Source of the DNA: CBEULR01 sp965544035
GTDB taxonomy: Bacteria > Bacillota > Desulfotomaculia > Desulfotomaculales > Desulforudaceae
Assembly: GCA_965544035.1 (NCBI GenBank)
Contig: CBEULR010000006.1
Location: forward strand, 62,001-126,000
Direction: 5' to 3'
DNA: 64,000 bases
Below are positions 7,062-16,325 of this stretch, piece after piece (the first letter of the stretch is position 1; each line of letters opens with the position of its first letter). The notes beneath the pieces were generated by a model. It ran no database searches, was not told where the DNA came from, and saw only the letters and a program-made list of their open reading frames with translations. The translations under genes were made by a program, and so were the position numbers.

Positions 7062-7838
7062 CTACGAATTCTTTTGTGCCGAAACCGGGACCCGCTCCAG
7101 GATGTCCTTTACCAAATCCATCGGTAGCGGGAAAACGATGGTGTTCGACTTGTCGGAAGAAATCTCGGTCAAGGTCTGCAGGTACCTGAGCTGCATCGAA
7201 CCGGGTTGGGACGCCAGCACCGCCGCCGCCTCAGACAACTTGGCGCTGGCCTGAAACTCACCGTCGGCGTGAATGATCTTCGCCCGCCGCTCACGCTCGG
7301 CTGATGCCTGAGCAGCCATTGCGCGCTGCAGCGACTGGGGCAGCTCAACATCACGGACCTCGACCAAGGTTACCTTGACCCCCCACGGTTCGGTGCCCTC
7401 GTCGATGATCTTCCGCAAACGCTGGTTAATCTGATCCCGGTTGGATAGCAGTTCATCCAATTCGGACTGGCCGAGCACGCTGCGCAAGGTGGTCTGGGCC
7501 AACTGCGACGTGGCCCGCATGTGGTCCATAACCTTGAGCACCGCATTCCCCGGGTCGACCACCCGGAAGTAGATCACCGCGTTCACTTTCACCGTGACGT
7601 TGTCCCGGGTAATGGCCTCCTGCGTAGGAACATCGGCCGTCACCACACGCAGGTCGACCTTCTCCATCCGCTCAATAATCGGGATGATAAAAAACAGTCC
7701 GGGGCCACGCGCACCTACGAAACGACCCAGCCGGAATATTACACCGCGCTCGTACTCCTGCACGATTCTAATCGCTGAGGAGAAGAACAGTATCAACAGC
7801 GCAATGATTACTCCCCAAAAGGAAATGAACTCAAGCAT
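7062..7838 (-). CDS. SPFH/Band 7 family protein (slipin/stomatin-like)
   Basis: A 258-aa membrane scaffold protein. An N-terminal hydrophobic anchor (about residues 5-27, WGVIIALLILFFSSAIRIV) is followed by the SPFH domain, with EYERGVIFRLGR, GLFFIIPIIERMEKVDLR and a long coiled-coil-prone segment (AQASAERERRAKIIHADGEF). It lies 57 nt downstream of a full-length NfeD protease on the same strand, the usual pairing: NfeD-family serine proteases are reported to cleave a C-terminal stomatin segment. It probably organises membrane microdomains or helps membrane-protein quality control. Confidence 0.9.
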   Translation of the reverse strand: MLEFISFWGVIIALLILFFSSAIRIVQEYERGVIFRLGRFVGARGPGLFFIIPIIERMEKVDLRVVTADVPTQEAITRDNVTVKVNAVIYFRVVDPGNAVLKVMDHMRATSQLAQTTLRSVLGQSELDELLSNRDQINQRLRKIIDEGTEPWGVKVTLVEVRDVELPQSLQRAMAAQASAERERRAKIIHADGEFQASAKLSEAAAVLASQPGSMQLRYLQTLTEISSDKSNTIVFPLPMDLVKDILERVPVSAQKNS

Positions 7839-7895
7839 GTCTCTCTAACCTCCTTACGGTAATAATACCACAATCCGCCATGTTATTACACACAT

Positions 7896-9245
7896 CTATT
7901 CTTTGTGGTCGTCGGCACGTTTAACAAAGAGCCGTAAGCCCTTCTGTCCGACCACCACAACTTCGGCTCCTTCCTCGATCGGTCCTTCTTTGGAGGTCGC
8001 ACTCCACCGTTCACCTTGCAGCATAATCTCTCCGGTGGGTTCCAGGGCGCCAACCACCGTACCGGTATCCCCGATGATTCCCTCCATCCCGGTGACCGCC
8101 TTTCGGCGATGAGCTTTGATCACCGCCTTCACGGCATAGGCCACAAAGATCGCCAGCCCGACCACCACCCCGAGGATCACTCCCCAGTTGACAGCAAAGG
8201 CCGGTGAACTCCCGGCGAAGAGCATTACTGACCCAATCACGATGGAAAACACTCCCCCTGCAGTAAGGAAACCGAAACTGGATACAAACAGTTCCAACCC
8301 GAACAGAACAAATCCGAGGATGATCAGTAGAACACCGCCCCAAGACGCCTCAAGCGTTCCGAGGGAATACAGGGCAATCAGCAGAGAAGCCCCGCCGACT
8401 ACCCCCGGAAAGATGGAGCCCGGGTTGTAAAACTCAAGCAAGAGTCCCAGCATGCCCAGGGAGAGAAGAATGTAGGCGATGTTCGGATTGGACAGGGTAA
8501 ACAGGAACCTTTCCCCGGTGGTCATTTCCACCCGCTCGACACTCAGCCCCTGCGTGCGGATATCCCGCTGCGAACCATCGGCCAAAATGACCTGCCTGCC
8601 GTCAAGTTGACGGATAAGGTCATCGAGATCGCGGGCCTGGATATCGATCAGATTGAACTTCATCGCCTCATTATCGGTGTAAGAGCGGCTCTCAATAACC
8701 GCCTGCTCGGCCTTCTCGGCGTCACGCCCGCGCAGTTCGGCGATACTCCGCACCCACGCCGCGGCATCCTCGGTAATCTTGTCCGCCATCGGCCCGGTAA
8801 TCTCTTCGCCCTGAGCGCCTACCGGATGCGCCGCTCCGATCCGGCTGCCCGGGGCCATCGCCGCCACATCGGCCGCAATGGTGATGAAGGTACCGGCCGA
8901 TCCAGCCCAGCCGCCGGCGGGAGATACGTATACCACTACCGGCATCGGCTGGTTCATAATGTACTGCACAATCTCCTGCGTTACGTCATACAAGCCGCCC
9001 GGCGTGTTCAGTTCAATGATTGCCAGGGAAGCATTCCGGTCACGGGCGTATGCCAGTCCACGGTCCAGATAATCCGCGATGACCGGAACGATGGGGCCGT
9101 CAACCTTCAGCACCATGATATCTCCGGGACGGGGAGGCGTGTCAGCGGCCTGCGCCGCAGGCGCCGCAAAAAAGGCCAGACAGATCAGAACCAGGATCAG
9201 CGCACCTGCCCGCCGTCTCCATCGTACCATCCAACCCACTGTCAA
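7896..9245 (-). CDS. NfeD family membrane-bound serine protease
   Basis: Full-length (449 aa) NfeD protein with a signal or anchor segment (residues 13-34), a ClpP-like protease domain (about 40-230) and four or five transmembrane helices (about 240-370). A C-terminal OB-fold soluble domain follows (GMEGIIGDTGTVVGALEP onward). The nucleophile Ser is visible as S116 in GGWAGSAGTF, with the ELNTPGG motif just before it; a Lys further on would complete the dyad. It pairs with the downstream slipin gene, likely in one transcript. Confidence 0.9.
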   Translation of the reverse strand: MTVGWMVRWRRRAGALILVLICLAFFAAPAAQAADTPPRPGDIMVLKVDGPIVPVIADYLDRGLAYARDRNASLAIIELNTPGGLYDVTQEIVQYIMNQPMPVVVYVSPAGGWAGSAGTFITIAADVAAMAPGSRIGAAHPVGAQGEEITGPMADKITEDAAAWVRSIAELRGRDAEKAEQAVIESRSYTDNEAMKFNLIDIQARDLDDLIRQLDGRQVILADGSQRDIRTQGLSVERVEMTTGERFLFTLSNPNIAYILLSLGMLGLLLEFYNPGSIFPGVVGGASLLIALYSLGTLEASWGGVLLIILGFVLFGLELFVSSFGFLTAGGVFSIVIGSVMLFAGSSPAFAVNWGVILGVVVGLAIFVAYAVKAVIKAHRRKAVTGMEGIIGDTGTVVGALEPTGEIMLQGERWSATSKEGPIEEGAEVVVVGQKGLRLFVKRADDHKE

Positions 9246-9281
9246 ACGCCCCCTTTCCCGTATTCAAACATCCTGCATCAT

Positions 9282-10991
9282 TCAGCCATCCGCCAGTACC
9301 CGTCGGACGGTGTCGACCAGCGCATCCGTTTCCACCAGCTGCATTTCCTTGTCCCGCCGACGCAGCACTTCTACCTGGCCATCAGCCGCCTTTTTCCCGA
9401 CCGTGACCCGAACCGGGTAACCGACCAGATCGGCATCCTTGAATTTGACACCCGGACGCTCGGCCCGGTCGTCAATGATGGTGTCGATCCCGGCCTTCCG
9501 TAATTCCTGATACACTTTTTCCGCCACCGCGGCTTGCGTTTCATCCTTCATATTCACGGGCACCACAACCACGCTGAACGGAGCAATGGAGGCCGGCCAG
9601 ATAATCCCGTCGGCATCATAGTTCTGTTCCACAGCGGCCGCCATCGTGCGGCTCACTCCGATCCCGTAGCACCCCATCACCACAGGTTTCTCCTCACCCC
9701 GCTCATCCAGATAATTGAGCCCGAGCGCCTTGGAATACTTTACGCCCAGTTTAAAAACCTGGCCCACCTCGATCCCGCGCCGGGATTTCAAGCGTGCCCC
9801 GCAGTGAATACAGACATCACCCTCAGCTACCACACGTATGTCAGCGACCAGGTCGGGCTTAAAATCACGGCCGGGGTTAACATTCCGGTAATGGGCATCC
9901 GCCTGATTCGCCCCGGTAATACAGTTAACCATATTCACCACTTCCTCGTCAACCACGAGGGTCTGCACATCCAGGCCGACCGGACCGGCAAATCCGACCG
10001 GGGCTCCGGTCACACGCCTGATTGTTTCCGGTTCGGCCAGTTCGAGCCGCACCGTTTGAACCAGATTCTGCAGCTTGACCTCATTGACCTCGCGGTCACC
10101 GCGTACCAGCGCCGCAACCACTCCTTCATCAGTCTCATAAAGCAGGGTTTTCACCAGCCGTTCCGGTCCCACCCCGAGAAAAGCGCAAACATCCTCCACC
10201 GTCTTCATCCCCGGGGTTTGCACCAATTCGACCGATGCCGGGAGTTCATCATTCGCCGCCGTGCGAGGCTTGGCAAAAGCCTTCTCCACGTTGGCGGCAT
10301 AACCGCATTCGGCCTCCGGGCAGTAGATTATGGTAGCCTCTCCGGAATCGGCCAGCACCATAAACTCATGGCTGACATTTCCGCCAATCGGCCCCGAATC
10401 GGCCTCCACCGGCCTGAATTCCAGCCCGCAGCGGCTAAAGATCCTCTGATACGCCTCGTACATCTTATGATAGCTGACATCGAGACCGGCCTCATCGCGG
10501 TCGAACGAGTAGAGATCCTTCATGATGAACTCACGTCCCCGCATCAGCCCAAACCGGGGACGGCGTTCATCGCGGTACTTGTTCTGAATCTGGTAAAGCA
10601 GCAGCGGAAGCTGCTTGTAGGAACGAACTTCCCCCTTGACCAGTTCGGTGATGATCTCTTCGTGCGTCGGCCCCAGGCAAAAGTCCCGTCCGTGGCGATC
10701 CTTCAACCGGAACAGCTCCGGTCCGTATACATTCCAGCGGCCCGATTCCAGCCACAGTTCGGCCGGCTGTATAATCGGGAGCAGGATTTCCTGACCGCCG
10801 GCGCGATTCATCTCTTCGCGCACGATGGCCTTGATCTTGGCCAAAACCCGCTGGGCAAGCGGCAGGTAAGTGTATACTCCCGACGCAGCCTTGCGTATGA
10901 AACCCGCCCGCAGCAACAGCTGGTGGCTGACAATCTCGGCTTCTGCCGGCACTTCTCTCAGGGTGGGAACCAGGTATTCCGACAATCTCAC
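9282..10991 (-). CDS. proS: prolyl-tRNA synthetase
   Basis: Class II aminoacyl-tRNA synthetase of the bacterial type (569 aa), charging tRNA-Pro. Motif 2 region RDERRPRFGLMRGREFIMKD and motif 3 GIGVSRTMAAAVEQ are clear. The central insertion (about 225-385) is the YbaK-like editing domain that removes mischarged alanine, and the C-terminal anticodon-binding domain begins near SIAPFSVVVVPVN. It follows ispG by 12 nt on the same strand, so there is no room for a T-box leader. Confidence 0.97.
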   Translation of the reverse strand: MRLSEYLVPTLREVPAEAEIVSHQLLLRAGFIRKAASGVYTYLPLAQRVLAKIKAIVREEMNRAGGQEILLPIIQPAELWLESGRWNVYGPELFRLKDRHGRDFCLGPTHEEIITELVKGEVRSYKQLPLLLYQIQNKYRDERRPRFGLMRGREFIMKDLYSFDRDEAGLDVSYHKMYEAYQRIFSRCGLEFRPVEADSGPIGGNVSHEFMVLADSGEATIIYCPEAECGYAANVEKAFAKPRTAANDELPASVELVQTPGMKTVEDVCAFLGVGPERLVKTLLYETDEGVVAALVRGDREVNEVKLQNLVQTVRLELAEPETIRRVTGAPVGFAGPVGLDVQTLVVDEEVVNMVNCITGANQADAHYRNVNPGRDFKPDLVADIRVVAEGDVCIHCGARLKSRRGIEVGQVFKLGVKYSKALGLNYLDERGEEKPVVMGCYGIGVSRTMAAAVEQNYDADGIIWPASIAPFSVVVVPVNMKDETQAAVAEKVYQELRKAGIDTIIDDRAERPGVKFKDADLVGYPVRVTVGKKAADGQVEVLRRRDKEMQLVETDALVDTVRRVLADG

Positions 10992-11003
10992 TGTTGCGGC
11001 CTC

Positions 11004-12077
11004 CTATTCGTTCGATTCTCTGCACATCCGATCGATTTCCTCCATCAGTGCCTCAACCAACTCGGCCTCCGGCACAGTGCGCACGATTTCTCCCCTGCGG
11101 AAGAGCACCCCCATGCCCTTACCACCGGCGATCCCGACATCGGCCTCACGAGCTTCGCCGGGACCGTTTACCACGCACCCCATCACGGCCACCTTCAGCG
11201 GGCGGGTCACACTCTGCAGCCTCTCCTCAACAGTGGTGGCAATACCGATGAGGTCGATCTGGGTGCGTGCGCAGGTCGGACACGAAATCAGCTCAACCCC
11301 ACGCTGTCTGAGGCCCAATGCCTTCAGGATCTCATAGCCGGCCCAGACTTCGTGCCGGGGTGGCGCAGTCAGTGAAACGCGTATGGTGTCACCGATCCCT
11401 TCGGCCAGCAGAATACCGATCCCCACGGCTGATTTCACCAGACCCCCGCGCAGGGTCCCGGCCTCGGTCACCCCGACATGGAACGGGTAATCAACACGGC
11501 GGGCCAGGAGACGGTATGCCTCCACCATCAGGGGCACATTGCTGGCCTTCAGAGATATCTTCATATGGGGATAATTGAGGTCTTCGAGGATCCCAATGTG
11601 CTGGAGAGCACTCTCCACCATCGCCTCGGCGGTGGGACCTCCGTACCGGGCAAGCAACCGCTTGTCCAAAGATCCGGCATTAACACCGATCCGAATCGGC
11701 ACCGTCCGATCGCGTGCCGCCTCAACAACGGCGGCCACCTTCTCCCGGCCGCCGATGTTGCCCGGATTCAGGCGCAGTCCGTCAACGCCGGCCTTCAGCG
11801 CGGCCACCGCAAGCCGGTGACTAAAATGAATGTCGGCCACCAGAGGGACATCCGGCACCGCGCGGCGAATGTCCCGGAGTGCTTCCGCCGCTTCATCATC
11901 CGGTACCGCCAGACGGACCAAGTCGCAGCCGACATCGACCAGTTCCCGGATTTGGGCGACCGTTGAAGCCGTATCGCGGGTATCGGTGTTAGTCATCGAC
12001 TGCACTGAAATCGGGGCGTCACCGCCCACCTTAAGCTTACCGATGTACACCGTCCGGCTCTTTCTACGCATTTTCAA
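11004..12077 (-). CDS. ispG: 4-hydroxy-3-methylbut-2-en-1-yl diphosphate synthase
   Basis: [4Fe-4S] enzyme of the MEP isoprenoid pathway, converting MEcPP to HMBPP. At 357 aa it is the short bacterial form. The N-terminal TIM barrel begins with TVYIGKLKVGGDAPISVQSM. Cluster ligands appear in ISCPTCARTQIDL and GCVVNGPGEA near the C-terminus. It lies in the order dxr-rseP-ispG-proS, so two enzymes of the same pathway are encoded within about 3.3 kb. Confidence 0.97.
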   Translation of the reverse strand: MKMRRKSRTVYIGKLKVGGDAPISVQSMTNTDTRDTASTVAQIRELVDVGCDLVRLAVPDDEAAEALRDIRRAVPDVPLVADIHFSHRLAVAALKAGVDGLRLNPGNIGGREKVAAVVEAARDRTVPIRIGVNAGSLDKRLLARYGGPTAEAMVESALQHIGILEDLNYPHMKISLKASNVPLMVEAYRLLARRVDYPFHVGVTEAGTLRGGLVKSAVGIGILLAEGIGDTIRVSLTAPPRHEVWAGYEILKALGLRQRGVELISCPTCARTQIDLIGIATTVEERLQSVTRPLKVAVMGCVVNGPGEAREADVGIAGGKGMGVLFRRGEIVRTVPEAELVEALMEEIDRMCRESNE

Positions 12078-12100
12078 TCAAAACTCCAAGCTTCAGTATT

Positions 12101-13117
12101 TCAAAAAAGCTGCCTGATGTCGTTATAGGTGATGACCACAAACAGCATCAGCAGGAGAGCAAAGCCCACAAGGTGAAAAGCACCCTCCTTTTCGGGGCTG
12201 ATCGGGCGGCGCGTAATCCCCTCCCAGGTGAGAAACATCAGCCGGCTTCCGTCCAGGGCCGGTATCGGAAACAGATTGAACAGGCCCAGGTTCACACTCA
12301 GAAAAGCCGCCATATTCAGCAGCATTATCATCCCCTGTTGGGCCGCAATGCCGATCTCACTCACAATTCGCACCGGTCCGCCCACATCCAGCGGGGCCTG
12401 ATTGAAAATCATCTGCCCGAGAAACGTGATGATTAATGCGGTCAGCTGAACGGTGTACTCCACACCACCGACGAGGGCCCGGATCACACCAGCCTTTTCC
12501 AAAGCCGCCTGCGGCACGATGCCAATCAACACCCGGTCATCCACCGGTTCGGGCGTAACCGAGATATCCTGCCGGAGTCCGTCGCGCTCCACGGTAATTA
12601 CCAGCGGTACCCCCGGGTTTCTTTCGATGGTATTCGCCAGTTCATCCCAGTTCGTGATCTCCCGGCCATCAATCGCTACAATGCGGTCTCCGGGCTCGAT
12701 GCCGGCCGTCTCCGCCGGATGGCCCGGCAGCACTTCCTGAACCGTTGTCGAGGCCACCGGATACCCCTGAATCATAAAGATGGCCGCAAAGAGCACCGCC
12801 GCCAGCACGAAATTCATGAAGGGACCGGCGAAAATCACCGCCATACGGGTCCTCAGGGGTTTATACTTGAAGCTCTGGTGCCGTTCAACCTCCTCTTCGT
12901 TCGGATCCATCCCGGCCATTCGCACAAAACCGCCCAGGGGGACCGCCCGCAAACTGTAATCGGTATCCCCCCGTTTAAACCCGAACAGCTTCGGACCAAA
13001 CCCGAGCGCAAACTCATACACCAGCACCCCGGCCCGTTTGGCCACAAGAAAATGCCCCAGCTCATGAATAAATATCAGCAGACCGAAAATAACAATTGCG
13101 GCTATAGCCGTCGTCAT
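12101..13117 (-). CDS. rseP: RIP metalloprotease RseP/RasP
   Basis: Site-2 intramembrane zinc protease that cuts anti-sigma factors and leftover signal peptides. The catalytic HELGH is at residues 18-22 in the first helix. A PDZ domain follows the second helix region (AGIEPGDRIVAIDGREI), and NLFPIPALDGSRL carries the conserved third metal ligand. The frame is open 16 codons further upstream, but ATG 13117 matches homologues and overlaps the dxr stop by one base, with GAAGGTGA before it. Length 338 aa. Confidence 0.95.
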   Translation of the reverse strand: MTTAIAAIVIFGLLIFIHELGHFLVAKRAGVLVYEFALGFGPKLFGFKRGDTDYSLRAVPLGGFVRMAGMDPNEEEVERHQSFKYKPLRTRMAVIFAGPFMNFVLAAVLFAAIFMIQGYPVASTTVQEVLPGHPAETAGIEPGDRIVAIDGREITNWDELANTIERNPGVPLVITVERDGLRQDISVTPEPVDDRVLIGIVPQAALEKAGVIRALVGGVEYTVQLTALIITFLGQMIFNQAPLDVGGPVRIVSEIGIAAQQGMIMLLNMAAFLSVNLGLFNLFPIPALDGSRLMFLTWEGITRRPISPEKEGAFHLVGFALLLMLFVVITYNDIRQLF

Positions 13118-14274
13118 CAGCCGTTCACCTTCCCAATAATTCCACCGGCCCGTTCGCGGGCCCACGCATCAGCGGCCAGGATCTCGCTCAGGCTGGGACG
13201 CTGCACGACCTCATGCGCGTCCAGCACCTGCTGAACCGTTCGAACAATGTCATAGTACCCGATGCTCCCCTGCAGAAAGGCATTCACCGCCACTTCATTC
13301 GCCGCGTTCATTACGCAGGGAGCCGTTCCTCCGGCACGTCCCGCCTCATAGGCCACTCTCAGGGCCGGGAAGCGCTCGAAATCAGGCTCCTCAAAGGTTA
13401 GACCGCCGATATGTGCCAGGTCAAGCGCCGGAAGATCCATCTCCCACCGATCCGGGTAGGTGAGTGCGTACTGGATCGGCATCCGCATATCGGTTACACC
13501 CATGGAAGCAATAACGGTACCATCAGTCAAGCGGGCCATCCCGTGCACGATGCTCTGGGGATGCACCAGCACCTCGATCTCGTCGTAACCGACGTCAAAC
13601 AGCCAGCGGGCTTCGATCACTTCAAGCCCCTTGTTCATCAAAGTGGCTGAATCCACGGTGATTTTCGGGCCCATCGACCAGGTCGGGTGGCGCAGGGCAT
13701 CCGCGGCCGTCACCTGCTCCATCCGTTCCTTCGCCCAGGTGCGGAACGGACCGCCCGAGGCCGTGAGTATGATACTCTTCACCTCGGTCCGCCGGCTCGA
13801 AATGCACTGCCAAACGGCCGAGTGTTCACTATCCACGGGAAGCAACTGAACCGCCATACCAATCGTCATTTCGGTAATCAGCTCACCCGCGGCCACCAGC
13901 GTTTCCTTATTGGCCAGAGCAATATCTTTCCCCGACGCAATGGCGTCAACCGTCGGGATAAGTCCCGCTGTACCCGTAACAGCCACCAGAACGGTATCGG
14001 CATCGGGTACGCAGGCCACCTCCCGTAAGCCCTCTTCGCCGTACACCACCTCGGTACCCGATCCCAATCGCACCTTCACGCGTTCGGCATCTTCACGAGT
14101 CGCAACCGAAACCATTTGCGGCCTAAACCGTGCCGCTTGTTCCGCCAACCGCTCCCAATTACGCCCCGCCGCCAAACCAACCACCGATATCCGGCCTTCT
14201 TGCGAAGCGACCACATCCAGAGCCTGACGACCAATCGATCCTGTACTGCCCAAGATTGATATTCTCTTTGCCAT
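13117..14274 (-). CDS. dxr: 1-deoxy-D-xylulose 5-phosphate reductoisomerase
   Basis: Second enzyme of the MEP pathway, making MEP from DXP with NADPH. The N-terminal Rossmann motif ISILGSTGSIGRQALDVV is at residues 5-22. The metal and substrate region shows LPVDSEHSAVWQC and TASGGPFR, and MNAANEVAV lies near the C-terminus. Length 385 aa is standard. It is translationally coupled to rseP through a one-base stop/start overlap. Upstream, a 192-nt gap containing repeat locus D separates it from the YtvI-like gene. Confidence 0.97.
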   Translation of the reverse strand: MAKRISILGSTGSIGRQALDVVASQEGRISVVGLAAGRNWERLAEQAARFRPQMVSVATREDAERVKVRLGSGTEVVYGEEGLREVACVPDADTVLVAVTGTAGLIPTVDAIASGKDIALANKETLVAAGELITEMTIGMAVQLLPVDSEHSAVWQCISSRRTEVKSIILTASGGPFRTWAKERMEQVTAADALRHPTWSMGPKITVDSATLMNKGLEVIEARWLFDVGYDEIEVLVHPQSIVHGMARLTDGTVIASMGVTDMRMPIQYALTYPDRWEMDLPALDLAHIGGLTFEEPDFERFPALRVAYEAGRAGGTAPCVMNAANEVAVNAFLQGSIGYYDIVRTVQQVLDAHEVVQRPSLSEILAADAWARERAGGIIGKVNG

Positions 14275-14301
14275 TATAACCCTTTCTACCTTGAATATAG
14301 T

Positions 14302-14461
14302 AGTAGTGAGTATCCAGTATCTAGTAGCATTCCACGGCTACTGCCCCGAAAGTAGCTTGATAGCCTCGTGTCATCCGTGATTGCTTACTCCCGGAATTTG
14401 GTTGAGTGCCGGGCACAAGTCGTCCGGAGGTAAACACTGGATACTCACTACTGGCTACTGG
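14302..14461. repeat. palindromic intergenic repeat, locus D (dxr-ytvI gap)
   Basis: Perfect 16-bp inverted arms, AGTAGTGAGTATCCAG (14302-14317) and CTGGATACTCACTACT (14437-14452), enclose three family modules. These are CCTCGTGTCATC (14364-14375), TTGAGTGCCGGG (14403-14414) and AAGTCGTCCGGAGGTAAAC (14417-14435). The last two are the same modules found at 33.1-33.3 kb and 55.7 kb, with the sequence between them shortened. Confidence 0.7.
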
Positions 14462-14466
14462 TTTTC

Positions 14467-15543
14467 TCAATTCCCCTTCCAGGCCGTCATTCCTGCCTTG
14501 ATCGCCGCCTGCACAATTACCAGCGTGATCGGCCCCAAGACCAAACCCAAGAAACCGATTGTCTTTAGTCCGATAAACATCGCTGCCAAGACGGCCAGCG
14601 GGTGCACCCCCAGATTCATCGACACGACCTTTGCCTCCAGAAAACCACGCACCAGAAACAGGATTACATACAGAACCAAAAGCTGCCAGGCTAATCCCGC
14701 CGATCCGGTGAAAAAAGACCAGACGATCCAGGGAATGAATATCGTACTCGGGCCGACGACCGGAATGAAGTCGAAGACCCCGGTCACCAACGCGATCGTC
14801 ACCGCATACGGCTGGCCGATGATCAACAGACCGACCAGAGTAATGGTAATCGTTATGCTGACCAGCATCAGCTGTGCCCGTAAGAAAGCGACAAATGCTC
14901 CGAACCCTTGACGGATCACCAAGAGGCTCCTTTCTCCCAAAGGGTGGGGCATAAGCCGCAGCCACAGGCCGGTAATCGCCTTCTTATCCCGACTGAAGAA
15001 GTAGGTGGCCAGAACGGTGACGATGAGGATGAGCACCAGAGCAGGAACACCGGACAAAACACTAAGTGCGGTATTGACCGTGGAACGCAGAAATCCCTCG
15101 ACGCTCGCCACCAAAGAGAGCATAAAATCCTCAAGCCACTCGGCAACGGAAGCGGGCAAAGCGGTGTACAGTCTGATGCCCTCATCAACCCAGCCCTCGG
15201 TCACCTGCCGCAGCGAACCAATATGGTGCGGCAGCCGTGTGGACAGCTGTACCAACTCGCCAACCAACCGCAGCAGCGCCCAGAAAAAGATGCTCCCCAA
15301 TAAGCCGAGCAGGGCGATCATCGTGGTAAAAACAGCAACACCCCGCGGAAACCGAGCCCTGTTCTGCAGGAAATCAACGGCAGGTTCTATTGAAAGCGCC
15401 ACGATAATCGCCACAAAAAACGGAAGCAGTATCGGCAGCAGATAGCGTGCGGCATACGCCAGGATAATCAGGTTCAGCGTGACCAGCAACAGTGTCCCTG
15501 CCGCCCAACAGGTGTTCTTTACCCACTGCGGCACAATCTTCAC
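14467..15543 (-). CDS. AI-2E family transporter, YtvI-like
   Basis: Polytopic membrane protein of 358 aa with about seven or eight hydrophobic helices and the family's central soluble stretch (about 90-150). The C-terminal half contains GVFDFIPVVGPSTIFIPW, a motif typical of this superfamily, which includes AI-2 exporters, PerM permeases and the sporulation membrane protein YtvI. In a spore-forming Firmicute the YtvI role is plausible, but the substrate cannot be told. The called start is GTG; a second GTG three codons later is better spaced from GAGGTGAAG. Confidence 0.82.
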   Translation of the reverse strand: MKIVPQWVKNTCWAAGTLLLVTLNLIILAYAARYLLPILLPFFVAIIVALSIEPAVDFLQNRARFPRGVAVFTTMIALLGLLGSIFFWALLRLVGELVQLSTRLPHHIGSLRQVTEGWVDEGIRLYTALPASVAEWLEDFMLSLVASVEGFLRSTVNTALSVLSGVPALVLILIVTVLATYFFSRDKKAITGLWLRLMPHPLGERSLLVIRQGFGAFVAFLRAQLMLVSITITITLVGLLIIGQPYAVTIALVTGVFDFIPVVGPSTIFIPWIVWSFFTGSAGLAWQLLVLYVILFLVRGFLEAKVVSMNLGVHPLAVLAAMFIGLKTIGFLGLVLGPITLVIVQAAIKAGMTAWKGN

Positions 15544-15548
15544 CTCAA

Positions 15549-16325
15549 TTATTGAAACAGGACAACAAAATAATATACCAGCGGTGCGGTAATCATCAAA
15601 CTGTCAAACCGGTCCAACACCCCGCCGTGACCTGGTAGAAGTCTGCCGGAGTCCTTCGCATTTACGGGTCGTTTGAATGCTGAGGCCGCAAGATCCCCCG
15701 ACTGCGCCGCCAAGGCCAGGGCCACCCCCAGGAAGAACAAATCAGGCGCAACTGTGTCGAGCAGGAAGTGCCCGAAGGCGGATACCATCACCACGGCACC
15801 GACAGCACCCCCGATCAGCCCTTCGAGTGACTTTTTCGGACTCAGGAGCGGCGTGATGCGAATCCGGCCAACGGCCGTACCCACCAGATAGCCGAATGTA
15901 TCAAAGGCCCACGTTCCGAATAGAAGAATCAGCAGCCATGCCCAACCGTCAGGCAGGCCGCGAATCAGATAGATGAAATACAGGAGCGACGGGTAAAAAA
16001 CGGCTATGGCTGTGCCGGCGGCAGCTTGCGGCGAAAAGCGGGGGTAAGACAGGACCATTGCCGCCAGAATCGTGACGATCACCGCCGCAAAGCCCGGACC
16101 CGGAAAGCTTTCACCCTCAAAGTATGCGGCGGCCGCCAGGATTAGCCCACCGACAAAAACCAGGCCGCGGTGCGGCCTAAGCTCCCGTAAGAGGCCCATG
16201 AGTTCATTTTGTGTGATCAGAACCAACACTCCGACCGCAGCCAGCAGCCAGACGCCGCCCAACCAACCAACCAATAGAACAAGCGGAACTCCCAGCAAGG
16301 CGGTGAGGATGCGCGTCACGATCAT
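15549..16325 (-). CDS. cdsA: phosphatidate cytidylyltransferase
   Basis: Makes CDP-diacylglycerol from phosphatidic acid and CTP, the branch point for membrane phospholipids. It is an integral membrane protein (258 aa) with repeated hydrophobic helices. The family signature is in the C-terminal part, SQSGDLAASAFKRPVNAKDSGRLLPGHGGVLDRFDS, with the Asp residues that bind metal. Its ATG overlaps the uppS stop by 4 nt (ATGA), so the two are coupled. Confidence 0.95.
   Translation of the reverse strand: MIVTRILTALLGVPLVLLVGWLGGVWLLAAVGVLVLITQNELMGLLRELRPHRGLVFVGGLILAAAAYFEGESFPGPGFAAVIVTILAAMVLSYPRFSPQAAAGTAIAVFYPSLLYFIYLIRGLPDGWAWLLILLFGTWAFDTFGYLVGTAVGRIRITPLLSPKKSLEGLIGGAVGAVVMVSAFGHFLLDTVAPDLFFLGVALALAAQSGDLAASAFKRPVNAKDSGRLLPGHGGVLDRFDSLMITAPLVYYFVVLFQ

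Noticed and set aside
9534..11375. A 613-aa plus-strand open frame
   Set aside because: It lies antisense to proS and ispG, has His/Arg/Pro-rich low-complexity sequence and no family features.
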